Counted from the stretch's first letter, positions 1-12,813 are shown. The stretch: DNA of 64,000 nt from Rhinopomastus cyanomelas (GCA_013400115.1 VXBP01008606.1:372001-436000); one strand, 5' to 3'. The notes: a model not told the origin generated them from the letters alone. Translations and numbers: made by a program.

Positions 1-1828
1 TAGAAGTGAGCCCCATGCAGCATTTCCAGCCTCCCTGTTTGTAGTTGCTACTTCTGACAGCTCTGACCTTCCAAAGGGTAGCTGCAGTGTGAAGGTGGCT
101 GTTTCTTGACAGTTTCCCAAAAGGTAAAGTGAAATTTATGTCTTTTGTGAAATCTTACTGTGGTCGTAGGCTTCAAATATGTATGTTGAGTCGACTGATC
201 TTAGCGCAGGCTGAGCTCCTGTGGTGTCTCCTTGAGGTACAACTGTGGGTATTTGAACTTGGCTCGTTGTGGAGGACTTCTTCAGCAGATAAAGGCTGCT
301 GCACGGAGGTAAGGTATCTTACCACGATCTCCCAGATGAACCATCTCCAGGAATATGTCTCTGTTAATTGCTTCTGACTTTAGCCAAAGGCCCCAGGAGG
401 CTGGATGTGAGTTCCCAACTCAAATCAGTGGGAGTTCTGCCTTTGACTTCATCGTCTTTTGTGGAGGACACTTAACTGTTGTGGCGATGAATGTCAGAGG
501 CTCTGTTTTGTTTCCTTTGGTATCTAAGAGGATCTACGTAGCCTTACCAGCGCAGAGACCCTTGGAAGAAGATGTTACTCAGAGCGAGGACAGAAAGCTG
601 AAGTCGTACATCACTTTATGCTCTGTGCTATTGGTGCTCATGGCGGGCCATCAAGTTTAACTGAAAGCACTTGACACACTCCTAAGTAAAATATTAAATC
701 TTAAAGCTTGAGAGGCAGAAGCCCCTAAGTGATGTAGGCTGATTGCCAGTTTCCATGTTCCAGATGTGATTCATGGGGATGCTGCCTGGGAAACATTTAT
801 ATCCAACTCTAACAAACATAAGCTGAGTGACACAGTTTATTTAGCCACAGGCAGATGTAAATGATGAAAGGCTGCTGCATAAAACCACATTAAACTTGTC
901 CCGTTATATGATGTAAACCACGTTTTGTAGTTGCTTAAATATAAGGCCCTTTTCATTCCTCTAATCCCTTGGTGATTTAAATATCCATATTTCAGGAGAA
1001 GGGATATTTTATGAGATAGGAAAATCATAAAGTGTGAATAGCACTTGTGCATGCTAATATTCTGTTATCAATGTAGAACCAAGAGATAAAATAATGTCAC
1101 TGGAGTGGGGGATGTAGATCTCTAGATGTCTATTGTCAGGAAAGCAGAATCATTGTGCACCCAGAGCTGAATGAGGGGGACTAACCACACCTTCCCGCTT
1201 GTAGGTGACAGTGACACACAGACTTCTCAGTACTGAAGCACAAACGTGAACATAGATGGCAGTGCTGCACCAGCAGATGGTTGGAGGGTCAAAAACATGC
1301 CTCTCCAATCTGTGTGAGGTTTTTTTCACTCTGAGGTAGTTTCATTGCTTCCAGTAGAAGTGGAAGGAGGCTGTTACCAGGTGCTAGTTGAGCTGACAAG
1401 AAAATCATGCTGTTGTGTTGGATTTCTTTAAGAAGTGCACAAGATGTATCTTTGAGCCCCTGCAGATGGATGGAGTTTCAATAACATGAACTATCATTCA
1501 CCCATTAAGGGCATAACTGTTATTTGCCTCGGGTGGACTTGAGCAGCCCAGTGGGAGTTCTCTGTGCAAGATCAGTGTTAAGGGGTTTCTTTCTAAGCAC
1601 TCTTGCTGTGGAAAGTCTCTGGGCCAGCTTGACCTGTGCCAAGTCATAGTTTCTTGGTGGACATGTGCGCTACCAAATGCAGAGGCTTTGTGCTGTTCTC
1701 TGTGGGCTGGAGTGTTGGTCCTACCTAAGAGTTTAATGCCATACATACAGAAATCTGACAAATGCTCTGAGTCCCTTGGCTTTAGTAGTTTTCTGGCATT
1801 TAAGAGTTATAGAAAGTTAATTCATCTT
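1..1828. other. unique non-coding sequence, no gene recognised
   Basis: I see no repeat family and no convincing exon here. Open frames of 60-100 codons occur on both strands (the longest spans about 355-660, plus) but none resembles a known protein. A donor-like GAGGTAAGG lies near 306-314 without a matching acceptor and open frame. The stretch ends where the first CR1 begins. Confidence 0.55.
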
Positions 1829-2310
1829 TCCAGTTCTGGGCCCGTCAGTGCAAGAGGGACGTGGAGCTGCTGGAGGGAGTCCAGTGTAGAGCAATGAGGA
1901 TGATGAAGGAAGTGGAGCACCTCCCTTATGAAGAAAGACTGAGGGAGCTGGGTCTCTTTAGCTTGGAGAAGAGGAGACTGAGCAGGTAACCTCATTGATG
2001 TCTATAAATATGGGAAGGGTGGGTGTCAGGAGGATAGAGCCAGGCTCTTTTCAGTGTCATCTAGTGATAGGACGAAGGGCAATGGGTATAAGCTGGAACA
2101 GAGGAGGTTCCACATAAATATGAGAAGGAACAACTTCAGCACTGGAACAGGCTGCCCAAGGGAGGTTGTGGAGTCTCCTTCACTGGAGATGTCAAAGACC
2201 CAGCTGGACATGTTCCTGTGTGACTTGGTCTAGGTGATCCTGCTGTGTCAGGGGGATTGGACTAGATGATTTTCCAAGGTCCCTTCCAATCCCTAATGAT
2301 TCTATGATTC
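1829..2310 (+). mobile_element. CR1 LINE, 5'-truncated, sense on plus
   Basis: This is the 3' end of a CR1 retrotransposon: the C-terminal part of ORF2 followed by the 3' UTR and terminal octamer-like repeats (GATTCTAT, GATTC). Encoded words such as KEVEHLP and RELGLFSLEKRR are visible from about 1896. The frame is broken near 1980, where the usual RGDL segment is disrupted, and the stretch around 2130 that normally encodes the TVRVTE motif has lost bases. It is an inactive copy of the main subfamily of this window. Confidence 0.93.
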
Positions 2311-3670
2311 CTGATACAAAGGTGTTTAAATGCTTTTAACAATTCACAGAGATTCTGCTGATGTTACAGAAAGGCAGGTGTCAGCTTTGTTCCACAATCC
2401 TTGCTTTTTTAACGAAATGGATTGTTTTAGTTAATGGAGAGCTGACAAATTTGCACCAGGTTTTTTTTCAAAACTTCTTGCATGATTCTAAATGTAGAAA
2501 CCATCCCTGTGGAGCACACAGGCCATCCTCAGTATGCACCTGCGGGTCTGGTTTGGGTGGCACTGCTGGGTTCATCTGCACAAAGAAGTGAGGGGTGGTT
2601 TAGCCTTCTCGACTGCCTTCTCACAGGCAACTGTCTGTGCCCCTGTGGAAAAAAGAAACGCCTTTTGCCTTTACCTGGCTATTTCTAATTCTCTGTGCGT
2701 ATCCAAATTGCCATTATTACAAGGAAGAGAAGCCTCTAAAAGCATGAAGGAAGCATTTAGTAGGGGGGTTTGTTCTGACTTGCTGTTTAAAAATGGAGTT
2801 GGGAAGGAAATTGATGTATCTGAAAAAATGTGCTGTAGCATGAGGCTTTGGAAAACTCTGACAGAGACCTCCCCGCTGGGCAAAAGGCAGCCTTCTGCAG
2901 TATGGGGACTTATCTAGCTTAATCCTGAACCAAAGGACTCTAGATCTGTATTCTGGACACAGCATCTCCCACTCCCTAGATTCCCTGAAAGTCCTTCCAG
3001 GATCTGAAATGTTTCTAGACAAAAACTTTCCAACCTGATAGGTGACTCAGTTTTTCTAGAAACTAGCATTTTCCAAGTGTTGTGGTTTCTTCTAGACAGG
3101 CTGAAGACAATCAGATTTTGTTGTCAAGCCAAAGAGAAGAGAGACTCATTTTGAAGAAAGATGTGTTACTTCTGCAGTGAAAAGTACCCCCATTTTTCCT
3201 GCAGTATTAGTCGTGTTCTCATATCCCAGTTCTTGTTAGTGTGCGTTCGGTGGGAACCATCAGCCCGATGCAGTGATTAACTGCTCGTTTCAACACGCAG
3301 GCGATGCCCTGCGAAGGCAGCATAAAGCATCGTTCACAGTACCAATTAAATATATTTACAGCGCCGTGTTTCCTACACAGACTTTAAACACAGCTTTTTT
3401 ATCTCTTCAGAATTCTGCTTTGCATGCATTTGCTTACCACTTGCGATTCACAGACGTGGGGAGTAGCAGTGTGGTCTAGAATGTGATAGAAGGGATTTGG
3501 AGGCCTTGCAGGTCCACACTGGTCATTTGTACAAATCTTTCCAAGCAGGTGGCCCTTTTTGTAAGTAGATGCCGTCAGATGTGATGGGAAGGACTCTTCC
3601 ACCCAGCAATGTCCTTGCTGGTTACCAGGGTCCCACTCTTTCGCTTTATGCATGACAAAGTGCATTATTT
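2311..3670. other. unique non-coding sequence
   Basis: No repeat or exon is recognisable. Overlapping frames of 60-127 codons at 2361-3022 run on both strands and look fortuitous. The stretch separates two same-orientation CR1 pieces. Confidence 0.5.
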
Positions 3671-3972
3671 GGTGTCAGGAGGATGCAGCCAGGCTCTTTG
3701 CAGTGTCATCTCATGATAGGACAAGGGGCAATGGGTGTGAGCTGGAACATTGGAGGTTCCACATCTACCTGAGAAGGAACTTCTTCACGGTGAGGCTGAC
3801 AGAGCCCTGGAACGGGCTGCACTGGGGAGCTGTGGAGTCTCCTTCTCTGGAGGCATTTAAATCCTGCCTGGACATGTTCCTGTGTGACCTGGTCTAGATG
3901 ATCCTGCTGGGTAAGGGGGATTGGACTAGATGATCTTTCGAGGTCCCTTCCAATCCCTAATGTTCTGTGATT
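3671..3972 (+). mobile_element. CR1 LINE 3' end, 5'-truncated
   Basis: This copy starts inside ORF2 at the segment encoding the CQEDAARLFAVSS-like motif and runs through the 3' UTR to CCCTAATGTTCTGTGATTT. It still encodes the tail up to CDLV before a TAG stop at 3895-3897. Several replacements relative to neighbouring copies (for example ALHWGAV in place of RLPREVV) suggest moderate age. Confidence 0.93.
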
Positions 3973-6900
3973 TAGAGTTCAGTAATGCCAGTGGAAAGAA
4001 TGAAAGAGAATAGGGTGCATCCTTCTCTACCTTTTATGGGAAGCCCTACTGGGTCTTGGAACAAAATTGGTTTTTAGAGAATTGTCTTGGAAACAGAAGA
4101 ATTAAATGCATTTTAGACAAAGTTACTGCAATTTTAGAGAAAATCACTACAATCTTGCCACTTGCATCTCAGATTTTAAACCAGGGCTATTTTTGCAAGG
4201 ATGAATGGAGAGGGGGTCTTTTCCCTCAAGCATCTCATTTTAACTGCTAAGGAGAAGGGATTCTCAGCTACTCAGGAGTCCTGACCTGAGCAGAAGGCTT
4301 TAGGACAAAGCCAGTCAATGAGATTTGGGACTGACACCCCCTTGCATTTTAAGAATTCCTCTTTAAGATTTCAGTCCAAAGTGTCAGAACTATTTCTAAC
4401 AGCAGCTGGCCTGAAGAGGTTTTCATAACTTTGGATGACACAAACATAAATACTCTGGGATTTTAGCAATAACTAAACCTCAAGGAAACACTTCTTACAG
4501 CATTTGGCTACATCAGACTTGGAAAATAAACTTCCTTTCACTTTAATTCTCTTACATTTTATGGTTGCAAATCTTATTTAGTCCCTTGTATGTGTAAGTG
4601 CTCTTCCTCTCAGAAGTACTTGCTCTTCAACACGGTGTAAAACACGGGCTCACGCTTGCCCTCACAGAAGCCGGTCTCTCTACTGTGCAAGTCACTTGCA
4701 CAGGTATGCTTCATTCATGTTTGTGCAGCCTTTGTGGAGACTGGGGAGCATCTTGGAGAAGAGGAAGCAGTGGTATCAGCTACAGTAGGATTTTGCTGCC
4801 TCTCTGACTTCTTTGCTATCTTAGTCCATGAGACGTAATCAGGGGTCCAGGAGATGTTACACTTTGAGAAATTTTCAGAAGCTGATTTGGTTGGTTTCTT
4901 CCTCAGTGAGTATTTTTATGGACCTCCCATTATAGTCATTAGACTTGTATGGCTGTTCAACCCCTACATGCTCCACATTTGTGTTTTCCTCCTACCTTTT
5001 TAAAAATAGATGTTTTGGCATCTTGCAGCATCACATTTGTTGCTGTGGAGATGATTGTGGTGTTGCCAATGGAGATATGGCTTCACTGCCAACCTCTGAA
5101 GAAGGATACAAACATGAAGCCACTGTGTGTCTTTATTTCCCTTCTGCTGCTCCTTTCCTGACCACTCCATCTTCCCCAGCAAAGGTGCAGTGAGTAGCAT
5201 CCTGAACTATAGCCGATGGACGAATGTCTCCTCTTCCCTAAGCAGGGCTACATGTTCTCGTAGTTGTATTGATGTAGCGGTGGCAAATTGCCTGTGATTA
5301 GAGGTGGAACACAGCACTGGTGCAATAATTTGTTGATCCTTGAGACACTTGCAGTCTTGGCTGTGCTGCTGTCTCTGCCTAGCAGTCACCTGTTGGTCTG
5401 AAGTTCTGCAGAAAGAGGCCAAATGGAGAAGTTGTCTAATAGTCAGGGAAAATGAAAGTAATTTCCTATTTTCTTTTGTGTGTGGGCCATCCAAAAGAGG
5501 AACTACAGGTTGGAGGGAGGGCAGGAAGACAAGATGGGCAGAGTGATAAGTCACTACTGCTCACGCTGCTTCTGCTGAGTGTCTGGCAAAAATACAGACG
5601 TCGCTCCCCACCCTGCTGCTTACCCCATGGTGTTCCTGAAGGAAGCTGGTGGGCTTGTGAGAACAGATTTGACTTGAAAGGTGAAAGTCTGGAGAGTCTG
5701 AGATCTGCAGGGTGCAGGTAGGATATGGGTAGGGCCAGGATAGTAGTTTTTTCCACAAGGCTCCAGGGGCAGGTTCGTGCAGTAGAAAGTGATGCCATAA
5801 CATAGCGCCATGGTCGACGTCAGATTAAATTCTCCGAGAAAGAAAAATCCAGCTCCACTGAGTAGTTGGGACCTTGTGTAAAAGCCCATGTAGTTTGTGC
5901 TTGTACTAAGTTCTGTAGAAAATTCTCAAACTGTGTAAACAAATGAGCTGTGTTTGCCACCAGGGAGGATGCTGTGTTAGAAATGCGGTGGTACTTCTTC
6001 CTGGCAGCCTGCGAGTCCGAGCATGAGTGGTTTGTGCGGTGATGGTAATGGTGTTTCAGCTGATTGCAGCAAAGCTATGAATCAGCTGCAGCCCATTTTT
6101 AATAATGAAGAACTGAAATATAATCAGAAATATATTCACAGAGCTACAGCCTTCAGGGGCTGTATGCGACAACTTGTGCCTGCAGCCTCTCCTTGGACTC
6201 AGATACTCCCTCCTCGTGTTATTTTTTGGGGTTTTTTCAGCTTAAGCATTAGAGAAAAAGACCAATGTTTGAAGCAGTTGGTTTGGCACGAGCGCGAGAT
6301 TAATATTGCTCTTTTCTGTGCTCCAGCACAGCCGTGTTTCTGATGTCCTGCTGGAGAAAAACCTCCGTTCCCAGCTCCTACCCCAGGCCAAAGTAATCAG
6401 CAGGCAGCACGGGTAGTGCAGGGTTTGGCAAACCACGACGTGCTCTTGAAGGCACTTCTGAAACTGATGCAGTGACCTTCAACACTGATAGAAAACCCTA
6501 TTTTATCCCGCTTGAAGAAAGGAGATAACAGAAGGACAAGTTACTATGGTGATGGGGCCTATATAAATAGATGGAAATAAATGTATAGTCCCTTTAGGTG
6601 TGATCTGACAAGACCATTGAGCTGTTTCCATGGGACTTTTTGAAGTGTGTTCATGTTTTTAGTGTGTGGAAATTAGAAGTGATATGTGAGGGGTCTTGTT
6701 CTCTGTCAGAAGAACACTGCAAGGGCTTTGTGTGGTGGAGCAGTTCCTACTGAATCTCTGATTTCTCCTACATTTGCTGCAAGCCTGGTGCCTCCTCCAG
6801 TTCCAAGGGCTGTGGTTGCAGCATGAACAATTCCCTTGTCCTGGCTCTGTTTTCTGTCTGTGGACACTGCCCTTTGCTCTGGTCAGCTCAGCCACATAGG

Positions 6901-8445
6901 ATTCTTCCTTCTGCAACCTTCCTCCTGCTCTGTTGCAGCCAAAGCTCCAAAACTGATAAATTTCTCTCCTCTGCCCTTGGTTCCTGCTGTTTCTTTGGTT
7001 TTAGTTCTGTTGTACAACGCAGAGTTTTCTTAACTGGAAAGAGGGTAAGAAATGCCATCACCAAGAGATGGAAAGGCAATGGATGCTCCTGAGATAAAGT
7101 CTCCTGCAGAAGGGCCAGGCCATACCCATGCTCTGCACAAAACTCTGCTGGGCTGGCAGTTGTAGCTTTGCAGACTCTTGGGGGCTCTGGGCTATAGCTG
7201 ACCTAAAAAGGCCAGTTAACCCACCTGAAAATCACAGGATGGGGTTGAGTCCTTCTCCAGCCCCATTGTCTGGATGCTTAGGTTTTAAGGTAGATAAGTG
7301 TTTTCTGAGTAGAAAGACCACAGTACTTGGTTGATTCCCCTATTGTCTCCACCTGTACCTTCCTCCAGGTCACTAGATCATTTTCATCTAGCCCACAGCA
7401 TTGTTTTGCTTTTCTTCTCCCCTAACCCCACCTTTAGCCTAAGGTGGCTTGGCCAGTTGGATCCTATGTCCTTTGTCTGTAAAGAACAAGTTATAGGAAG
7501 AATTTAGGCAGCACTTATGGTAATGTGATGATAAATTAATGTTAAAGCCTTTTTGGCTCTCAACATTTTGCTCGTGACTCATGTCTGTTCACAAGATGTG
7601 ATTACAGAGTTTTTTAGAGCAATGGCATGTGTGCAGCTTTGGAAGCCCTCCTGTGTTGATTTAAAGGAGACCTCTCAAATGAGAAGGTAAAACTCGAGCC
7701 TCAGATGAGACATCAGGACTTGTTTTTTCTACCACCTGGTATTTATTTATCTACATCTGCCATTCCTCTGAAAAAGCTACTGGCAGTGAGAGCTGTGTTG
7801 AGTCTTCAGGATACATGCAGAGGGATCTGTCCCTGTGTTGGTTCTGTAGCACTGGGAAGGTGGAAAACTTACTTTTGTCAATAAAACAAGAGACATGATT
7901 CAAAGAGCAAAACAGGAGATGAGTAAGGCTCTTCTGCTCTACCACTGCCAGAGCAAGATTTAAAGTGGGCTGTGAAAGAGCAGCGAGCAACTACCATGAG
8001 TTTGTAGCATCGTCTCTCCACTGTCCTCTGCCACCTGCCTTACTAGTCTGCTCAGTTTTCCACAGCTCTCCAGGAAATAAAAAACACGAGTCAATGTTCC
8101 AAAAAGTAGGTGTTTGAAAGAGGACATATCAGCTCCCAGTGTAGCTGAACTCCATCACTGCCCAACACATCCTCTAAGGGATCTCTGCATGTAACCCTCT
8201 GAGCATATAACCCTCTGTGCTTATAACCCAAGTGTTGTTTCCCCATTCAGAGGCTTTTGCTCTCGGAAACGCTCCCGCTGTGTAGCCCCTGCTTTATTTG
8301 TGTGCTTCACTCTCACTGAAGGTACCTTCTGCCTTAGCTCAGCAGCTGGTGACATCAGCTACCTTTCTACTCACACCCTGCTATTCTGGAGTTGCCAGCA
8401 GAGCTTGATTTTCACATTTGCCTTCCTGCCAGTGTCTGGCTCTTT
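3973..8445. other. 4.5 kb unique non-coding sequence
   Basis: No CR1 and no recognisable exon. A TATATAAAT word at 6560-6568 sits in an AT-rich stretch, but nothing around it supports a promoter. Many frames of 60-118 codons overlap on both strands between 4.6 and 7.3 kb and look like chance. Confidence 0.5.
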
Positions 8446-8790
8446 ATGAAGGAGGTGGAGCACCTCCCTTATGAGGAGAGGCTGAGGGAGCTGGGTCTCT
8501 TCAGCTTGGAGAAGAGGAGACTGAGGGGTGACCTCATTAATGTCTACAAATATGTGAAGGGTGGGTGTCAGGAGGATGGAGCTGGGCTCTTCTCAATGTC
8601 ATTTAGTGATAGGACAAGGGGCAATGGGTGTAAGCTGGAACATAGAAGGTTCCACATAAATATGAGAAGGAACCTCTTCACAATGAGGGTGACAGAGCAC
8701 TGGAACAGGCTGCCCAGGGAGGTTGTGGAGTCTCCTCCACTGGAGTCATTTAAGACCCACTTGGATGTGTTCCTGTGTGACTTGGTCTAG
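8446..8790 (+). pseudogene. CR1 ORF2 C-terminal fragment, uninterrupted
   Basis: About 114 codons of the C-terminal end of the CR1 ORF2 polyprotein (endonuclease plus reverse transcriptase in full-length elements) remain open, ending in FLCDLV and TAG. The fragment lies downstream of the reverse transcriptase catalytic region, so neither enzyme domain is present. Visible motifs include LREL, the LEKRRLRGDL core and NRLPREVVESP. The open frame continues 5' to 8392 through unrelated flanking DNA, which is accidental. No promoter is visible, and I infer that it is not expressed as a functional protein. Confidence 0.88.
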
Positions 8791-8878
8791 GTGATCCTGC
8801 TGTGTCAGGAGGATTGGACTGGATGATCTTTTGAGGTCCCTTCCAATCCGTAATGATTCTATGGTTCTATGATTCTAT
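8446..8878 (+). mobile_element. CR1 LINE, 5'-truncated, well preserved
   Basis: This CR1 3' end begins in the ORF2 segment encoding MKEVEHLPYEERLREL, continues open to the ORF2 stop at 8788-8790, and then has the 3' UTR with three terminal octamer-like repeats (ATTCTATG, GTTCTATG, ATTCTAT). It is one of the least decayed copies here, which suggests a fairly recent insertion. Confidence 0.95.
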
Positions 8879-9403
8879 TTGCACCCAGCTTCATGCAAGA
8901 GTCCCAAATGCCAGATGTGTTCTCACCAGCCCTGAGGTGAGCCTTGTCACTGTTCCGTGGGCCCGAGACAAGACTTTTGTTTGAGAGACAAGATGGCACA
9001 AGAACTTCAGCTTTCTTTTTCAATAGCACAAGGCCTGATTTGTGATAGAAGTTGTCCATTCAATTGTGCACACGGCTGGTGTGATGATGTACGTGGACTG
9101 GTCAGCGGTTGGTGTTTTAGCTTCCTCTTAGCTGCTTTGGCCAGAGCCAATTAAGGGATGTGTTCCTGCACTGTCAGTCACTGGCCACATGAATCAGAAG
9201 GACATTTGCATTTCCTAAGTTTAGCCTATGCATCTCCGCATCCAGTCTGTGTGCACGGTACAGTCTGGGCATGTTCTCATTTGCATTTAACTGCGGGAGG
9301 TTTAGATCATTTTGAGTTGAGCAGGACCTCTAGTGGACTTCGATGTCAAAACACTGCTGTTTCCATACCCTTCAACCATCCTTGGAGCTTGCGAGGGAAG
9401 CCT
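8879..9403. other. unique non-coding sequence
   Basis: This 525-base spacer between a plus and a minus CR1 copy shows no exon or repeat I recognise. Confidence 0.5.
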
Positions 9404-9858
9404 TCACAGAATCATGGAACATTAGGGATTGGAAGGGATCTTCTAGTCCAATCCCCCTGCCACAGCAAGATCACCTGGATCCAGCTGCACAGGAACATAT
9501 CCAGGTGGGTTTAAACATCTCCAGAGAAGGACACTCCACAATTTCCCTCTGTCAACCTCACTGTGAAGTTCTTTCTCATAATGATATGGAACTCCCGTGT
9601 TCCATCTTACACCCATTGGCCCTTCTCCTATCATTAGAAGACACTGAGCCTGGCTCCATCCTCCTGACACCCACCTTTCACATGTTTATAACCATTAATG
9701 AGGTCACCCCTCAGTCTCCTTTCCTCTAAGCTAAAGAGACCTAGCTCCATCAGCCTTTCTTCACAAGGGATGTGTTCCACTCCCTTCATCATCTTCATGG
9801 GTCTGTGCCGGACTCTCTCCAGCAGTTCTGTGTCCTTCTTGAACTGAGGGACCCAGCC
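9404..9858 (-). mobile_element. CR1 LINE, 5'-truncated, antisense to window
   Basis: Read on the minus strand, this copy runs from the ORF2 region encoding the FKKDTELLERV-like segment, through MMKGVEHIPCEERLMELGLF, to the 3' UTR ending at GATTCTGTG-type sequence near 9404. The tail of ORF2 carries small deletions. Downstream (10011-10212) lies an oppositely oriented CR1, giving an inverted pair. Confidence 0.92.
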
Positions 9859-10010
9859 TTCTCTAGTTATACAGATAAGTAAGTCCACATAAATATCCCT
9901 CCTGCATGGAAGTTTGTTCATCAGTTACCTTCATAGAAGGCTGCCCTGGTGGAATCATGTCTGCTTGAGTTCACAAACCAACTGAACCAACAGTTTCCCC
10001 TGTAAGTAGC

Positions 10011-10212
10011 TTTTCTTAACAGTGAGGGTGACAGAGCACTGGAACAGGCTGCCCAGGGGAGTTGTGGAGTTTCCTTTTCTGGAGGCATTTTAAACCTGCC
10101 TGGATGTGTTCCTGTGTGACTTGGTCTAAGTGATCCTGCTGTGTCAGGGGGATTGGACTAGATGATCTTTTGAGGTCCCTTCCAATCCCTAATGATTCTG
10201 TGATTCTATGAT
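10011..10212 (+). mobile_element. CR1 LINE 3' end, strongly 5'-truncated
   Basis: Only the last 200 bases of the element are present, from the segment encoding TVRVTEHWNRL to the 3' UTR and the repeats GATTCTGT, GATTCTAT. It forms an inverted pair with the minus-strand CR1 about 150 bases upstream. Confidence 0.93.
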
Positions 10213-12260
10213 CTCTGACACTGTGTTCCCCAATCTTACATTAAAGGCGCTAAATATTAATCAGATTATATATTTTGTAGCCATGAAATGCCCTCCATGG
10301 AGTCATCCATGCATGTTGAGAGGTCTGAGCCAAGAGAGTGCATGCCCACTGCTTTTCCTTGCCATACTGTTTTTTGTGTTCCCAGGGCCATAACCCCCTG
10401 GCTGTTGCTGCGCTCCTGCATGATGGAGCAGGATTTGTTCTTCGTGCTGCAAGCACAAGGGATGCCCAGGAAAAGAGTAAAACCTAATGGGAGCAGTCAA
10501 ATCCTGGAGCTCTTCTCTCCTTTTTCTATTTTCACAGTGCTTTTTCTCAGTGTCTGTTGTCGTCTGCGATCCTGAGAGTAAAAGAAAACTCACAGGGACT
10601 TGGCTGGATTTTAAAGAAGGAAACACCCGTTCACATCCTCATTTGATGCTGTGGAAGCTGTTTAAGCAAAGGTAGAGTAAATGACAATGCTTGTGTTCAT
10701 CAGGAATTTGCCCCACTAGAATGGAAGGCAGGGCTTTGGGTTCACTTCTAAACCAGAACAGAGTTACGTTGGCACTGCTGGCTTTGGGTACTCATTGTGT
10801 TCTCCTGTTTTATTCCAGGACGGAAGCAACTACGGAGTGGCAGGGAGGCATCACTGCATCCTACCGCTGAGGCACTAGACCTTAAACAAGATGGTAACGA
10901 AGCTTGAAATCACATTTGCATTGCAAATGATCCAGTTTGTTCTGCCTTTGTACAGAATTAATTTGAACTGTTTGTTGTTTTGTTCCAGCTGTGGAGCTGA
11001 ATAATGCTGCTGCTTTGGGTGGCTCAGGACCGTAAAGATCTGATGCGCAAACAAGGCAGAGTAAATTAAAGGTTTGCTCTGTTCGACAGCTCATCTGTTC
11101 AACATCGTGGCATTGGTTTGTCAGACATCTTCAGATTCTCAGGAAACAGGAGAGTCCTGCTCTCCCTCGAAGTTTCAAGCGGTGATGCTGCTTTGTTCAG
11201 TTCCAGGCGGACTTTCAGGGTTAAACCGCTTCCTAAAGTGGTTTCACTAGCTCTTTTGAGTAAATTGGCCATGGACAGTGCTTTACTGAGTAACTAGTTA
11301 ATAAGTAAGGATGAAACTACCATAGGGTTTGGAACCACCTGATCGCTTCAGCCACTCAGCAAGAGGTTTTGAAGAGCTTTGTGTGGTGGCAGCAGCACCC
11401 AGCCAGGCCTAAATTTAGCTCATCTAGTGTCGAGAAGAGTCCATCCACAGCCAGTGACCTTGCTTTGAGAATCCATCTGAAAGAATTCACAACATCCCCA
11501 CCACCTGGCTGGGTCTGTGAATCCAAGAGCAAAGCTTCCATGTGTTGGAGAGCCACAAGGTATGTGCTCAGGTGTATCTGGAGGCTGGGAGACCTCAGCA
11601 TCTCTCTGGAATCCCACACTGTGAACGTTTCCTTGTATGGCTAAGGACTGGGATTACTGCACGACCCTGTGTCAGTATGACCTTCCTGCAGATTTCAGGC
11701 AAAACATTTTGATTTGGTAAAATGGTCTCATGTCTCAGAGGTGATTTTTAAAAGGTTATTCAGGAGCCAGTTCCCATTCTTACTGATAATAATGTAACTG
11801 CCTGAGGGCTATTCCTTGGACTTTCAAAAAAGGGATGTAAGTTTAGATGCTAAAAGTGACAGCCCTGCCTATCTGCTGCATCTCACCTCTTGTGATGAGC
11901 TAGAGACATCTCCAGATATGAGCAAGGAACAACTGAAACCATCTCCCCATGGGTGTCCAACACAGGCACTTGTTCTCACATTCACCAGCAGAGTGGATCC
12001 TTAGTCCATCCAGAAGAGAAGCACCTCAGATTATGCTCATAAGTCAGCATGTGTCCTGCTGAGAGGGTTGCCTTGCGTTCCGCTGTGATTAGAGCTAAGC
12101 TGCCTGTATCAGGCTTTGCATCTTTCTGAGGGTTAGGGGGAGGTTTGTTTTCTGAGTTGTGGGTTTGGGTTCTTTTTTTGCCTTTAATTGTATTAGTAAT
12201 ATATTTGCTTTAAAATTAGAGCTCTGAGCTGCTTTCAGTCCAACATGAGAAATACTTTAA
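10213..12260. other. 2 kb unique non-coding sequence
   Basis: No repeat or exon is recognised. Frames of 60-107 codons near 10.2-10.7 and 11.35-11.65 kb overlap on both strands and lack family motifs. Confidence 0.5.
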
Positions 12261-12557
12261 GGGTGTTGGGAGGATGGAGCCAGGCTCTTCTCAGTGGCAT
12301 CCAATGATAGGACAAGGGGCAGGGGGTGTAAGCTGGAACATAGGAGATATCTGAGAAGGAACTTCTTCATGGTGAGGGTGACAGAGCACTGGAAGGGGAT
12401 GCCCAAAGGGGTTGTGGAATCTCCTTCTCTGGAGATGTTTAAAACCCACCTGGGTATGTTCCTGTGTGCCTTGGTCTAGGTGATCCTGCTGTGTCAGGGG
12501 GATTGGACTGGATGATCTTTCGAGGTGCCTTCCAATCCCTAGCGTTCGGTGATTCTG
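12261..12557 (+). mobile_element. CR1 LINE 3' end with internal small deletion
   Basis: The copy starts at the GGVGRMEPGS-like point of ORF2 and ends in CTAGCGTTCGGTGATTC. Relative to other copies a few bases are missing near 12345, where the FHINMRRN-encoding stretch is shortened to an ILRRN-like one. It is followed 185 bases later by a short minus-strand CR1, forming another inverted pair. Confidence 0.92.
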
Positions 12558-12741
12558 GGAAAAAGGTTTTTTTACTTTTCCCCATGCAAATCACATTTTG
12601 CCTTTCTTTGAATAAGAGACCAAATTTCACTGTGATGGACTGCAGCCCTTTTTCTCCATGAAAAATGCTAAATAACAAAAGCGAAGGGTTTTACTACTCT
12701 AAAGTGAAGAGATCTTGTTTTGATTTCTAAGATAGGTCGTT
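12558..12741. other. spacer between inverted CR1 copies
   Basis: Unique sequence between a plus CR1 and a short minus CR1. It would form the loop of a hairpin if both were transcribed together. Confidence 0.5.
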
Positions 12742-12813
12742 AGAATCACAGAACATTAGGGATTGGAAGGGACCTCAAAAAATCATCTAGTCGGATCCCC
12801 CTGACACAGCAGG
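12742..12813 (-). mobile_element. very short CR1 3' end
   Basis: Only about 72 bases of the CR1 3' UTR remain, recognised by ACATTAGGGATTGGAAGGG followed by the GATCCCCCTGACACAGCAGG end. It is either an extreme 5' truncation or a remnant. Confidence 0.85.

Noticed and set aside
6560..6568. TATATAAAT word as a possible promoter
   Set aside because: No CpG island, initiator, or downstream exon; TATA-like words are frequent in AT-rich DNA.
9343..9921. Open frames of 95-128 codons over 9343-9921
   Set aside because: They lie in and around a minus CR1 copy; the antisense frame is a shadow of ORF2.
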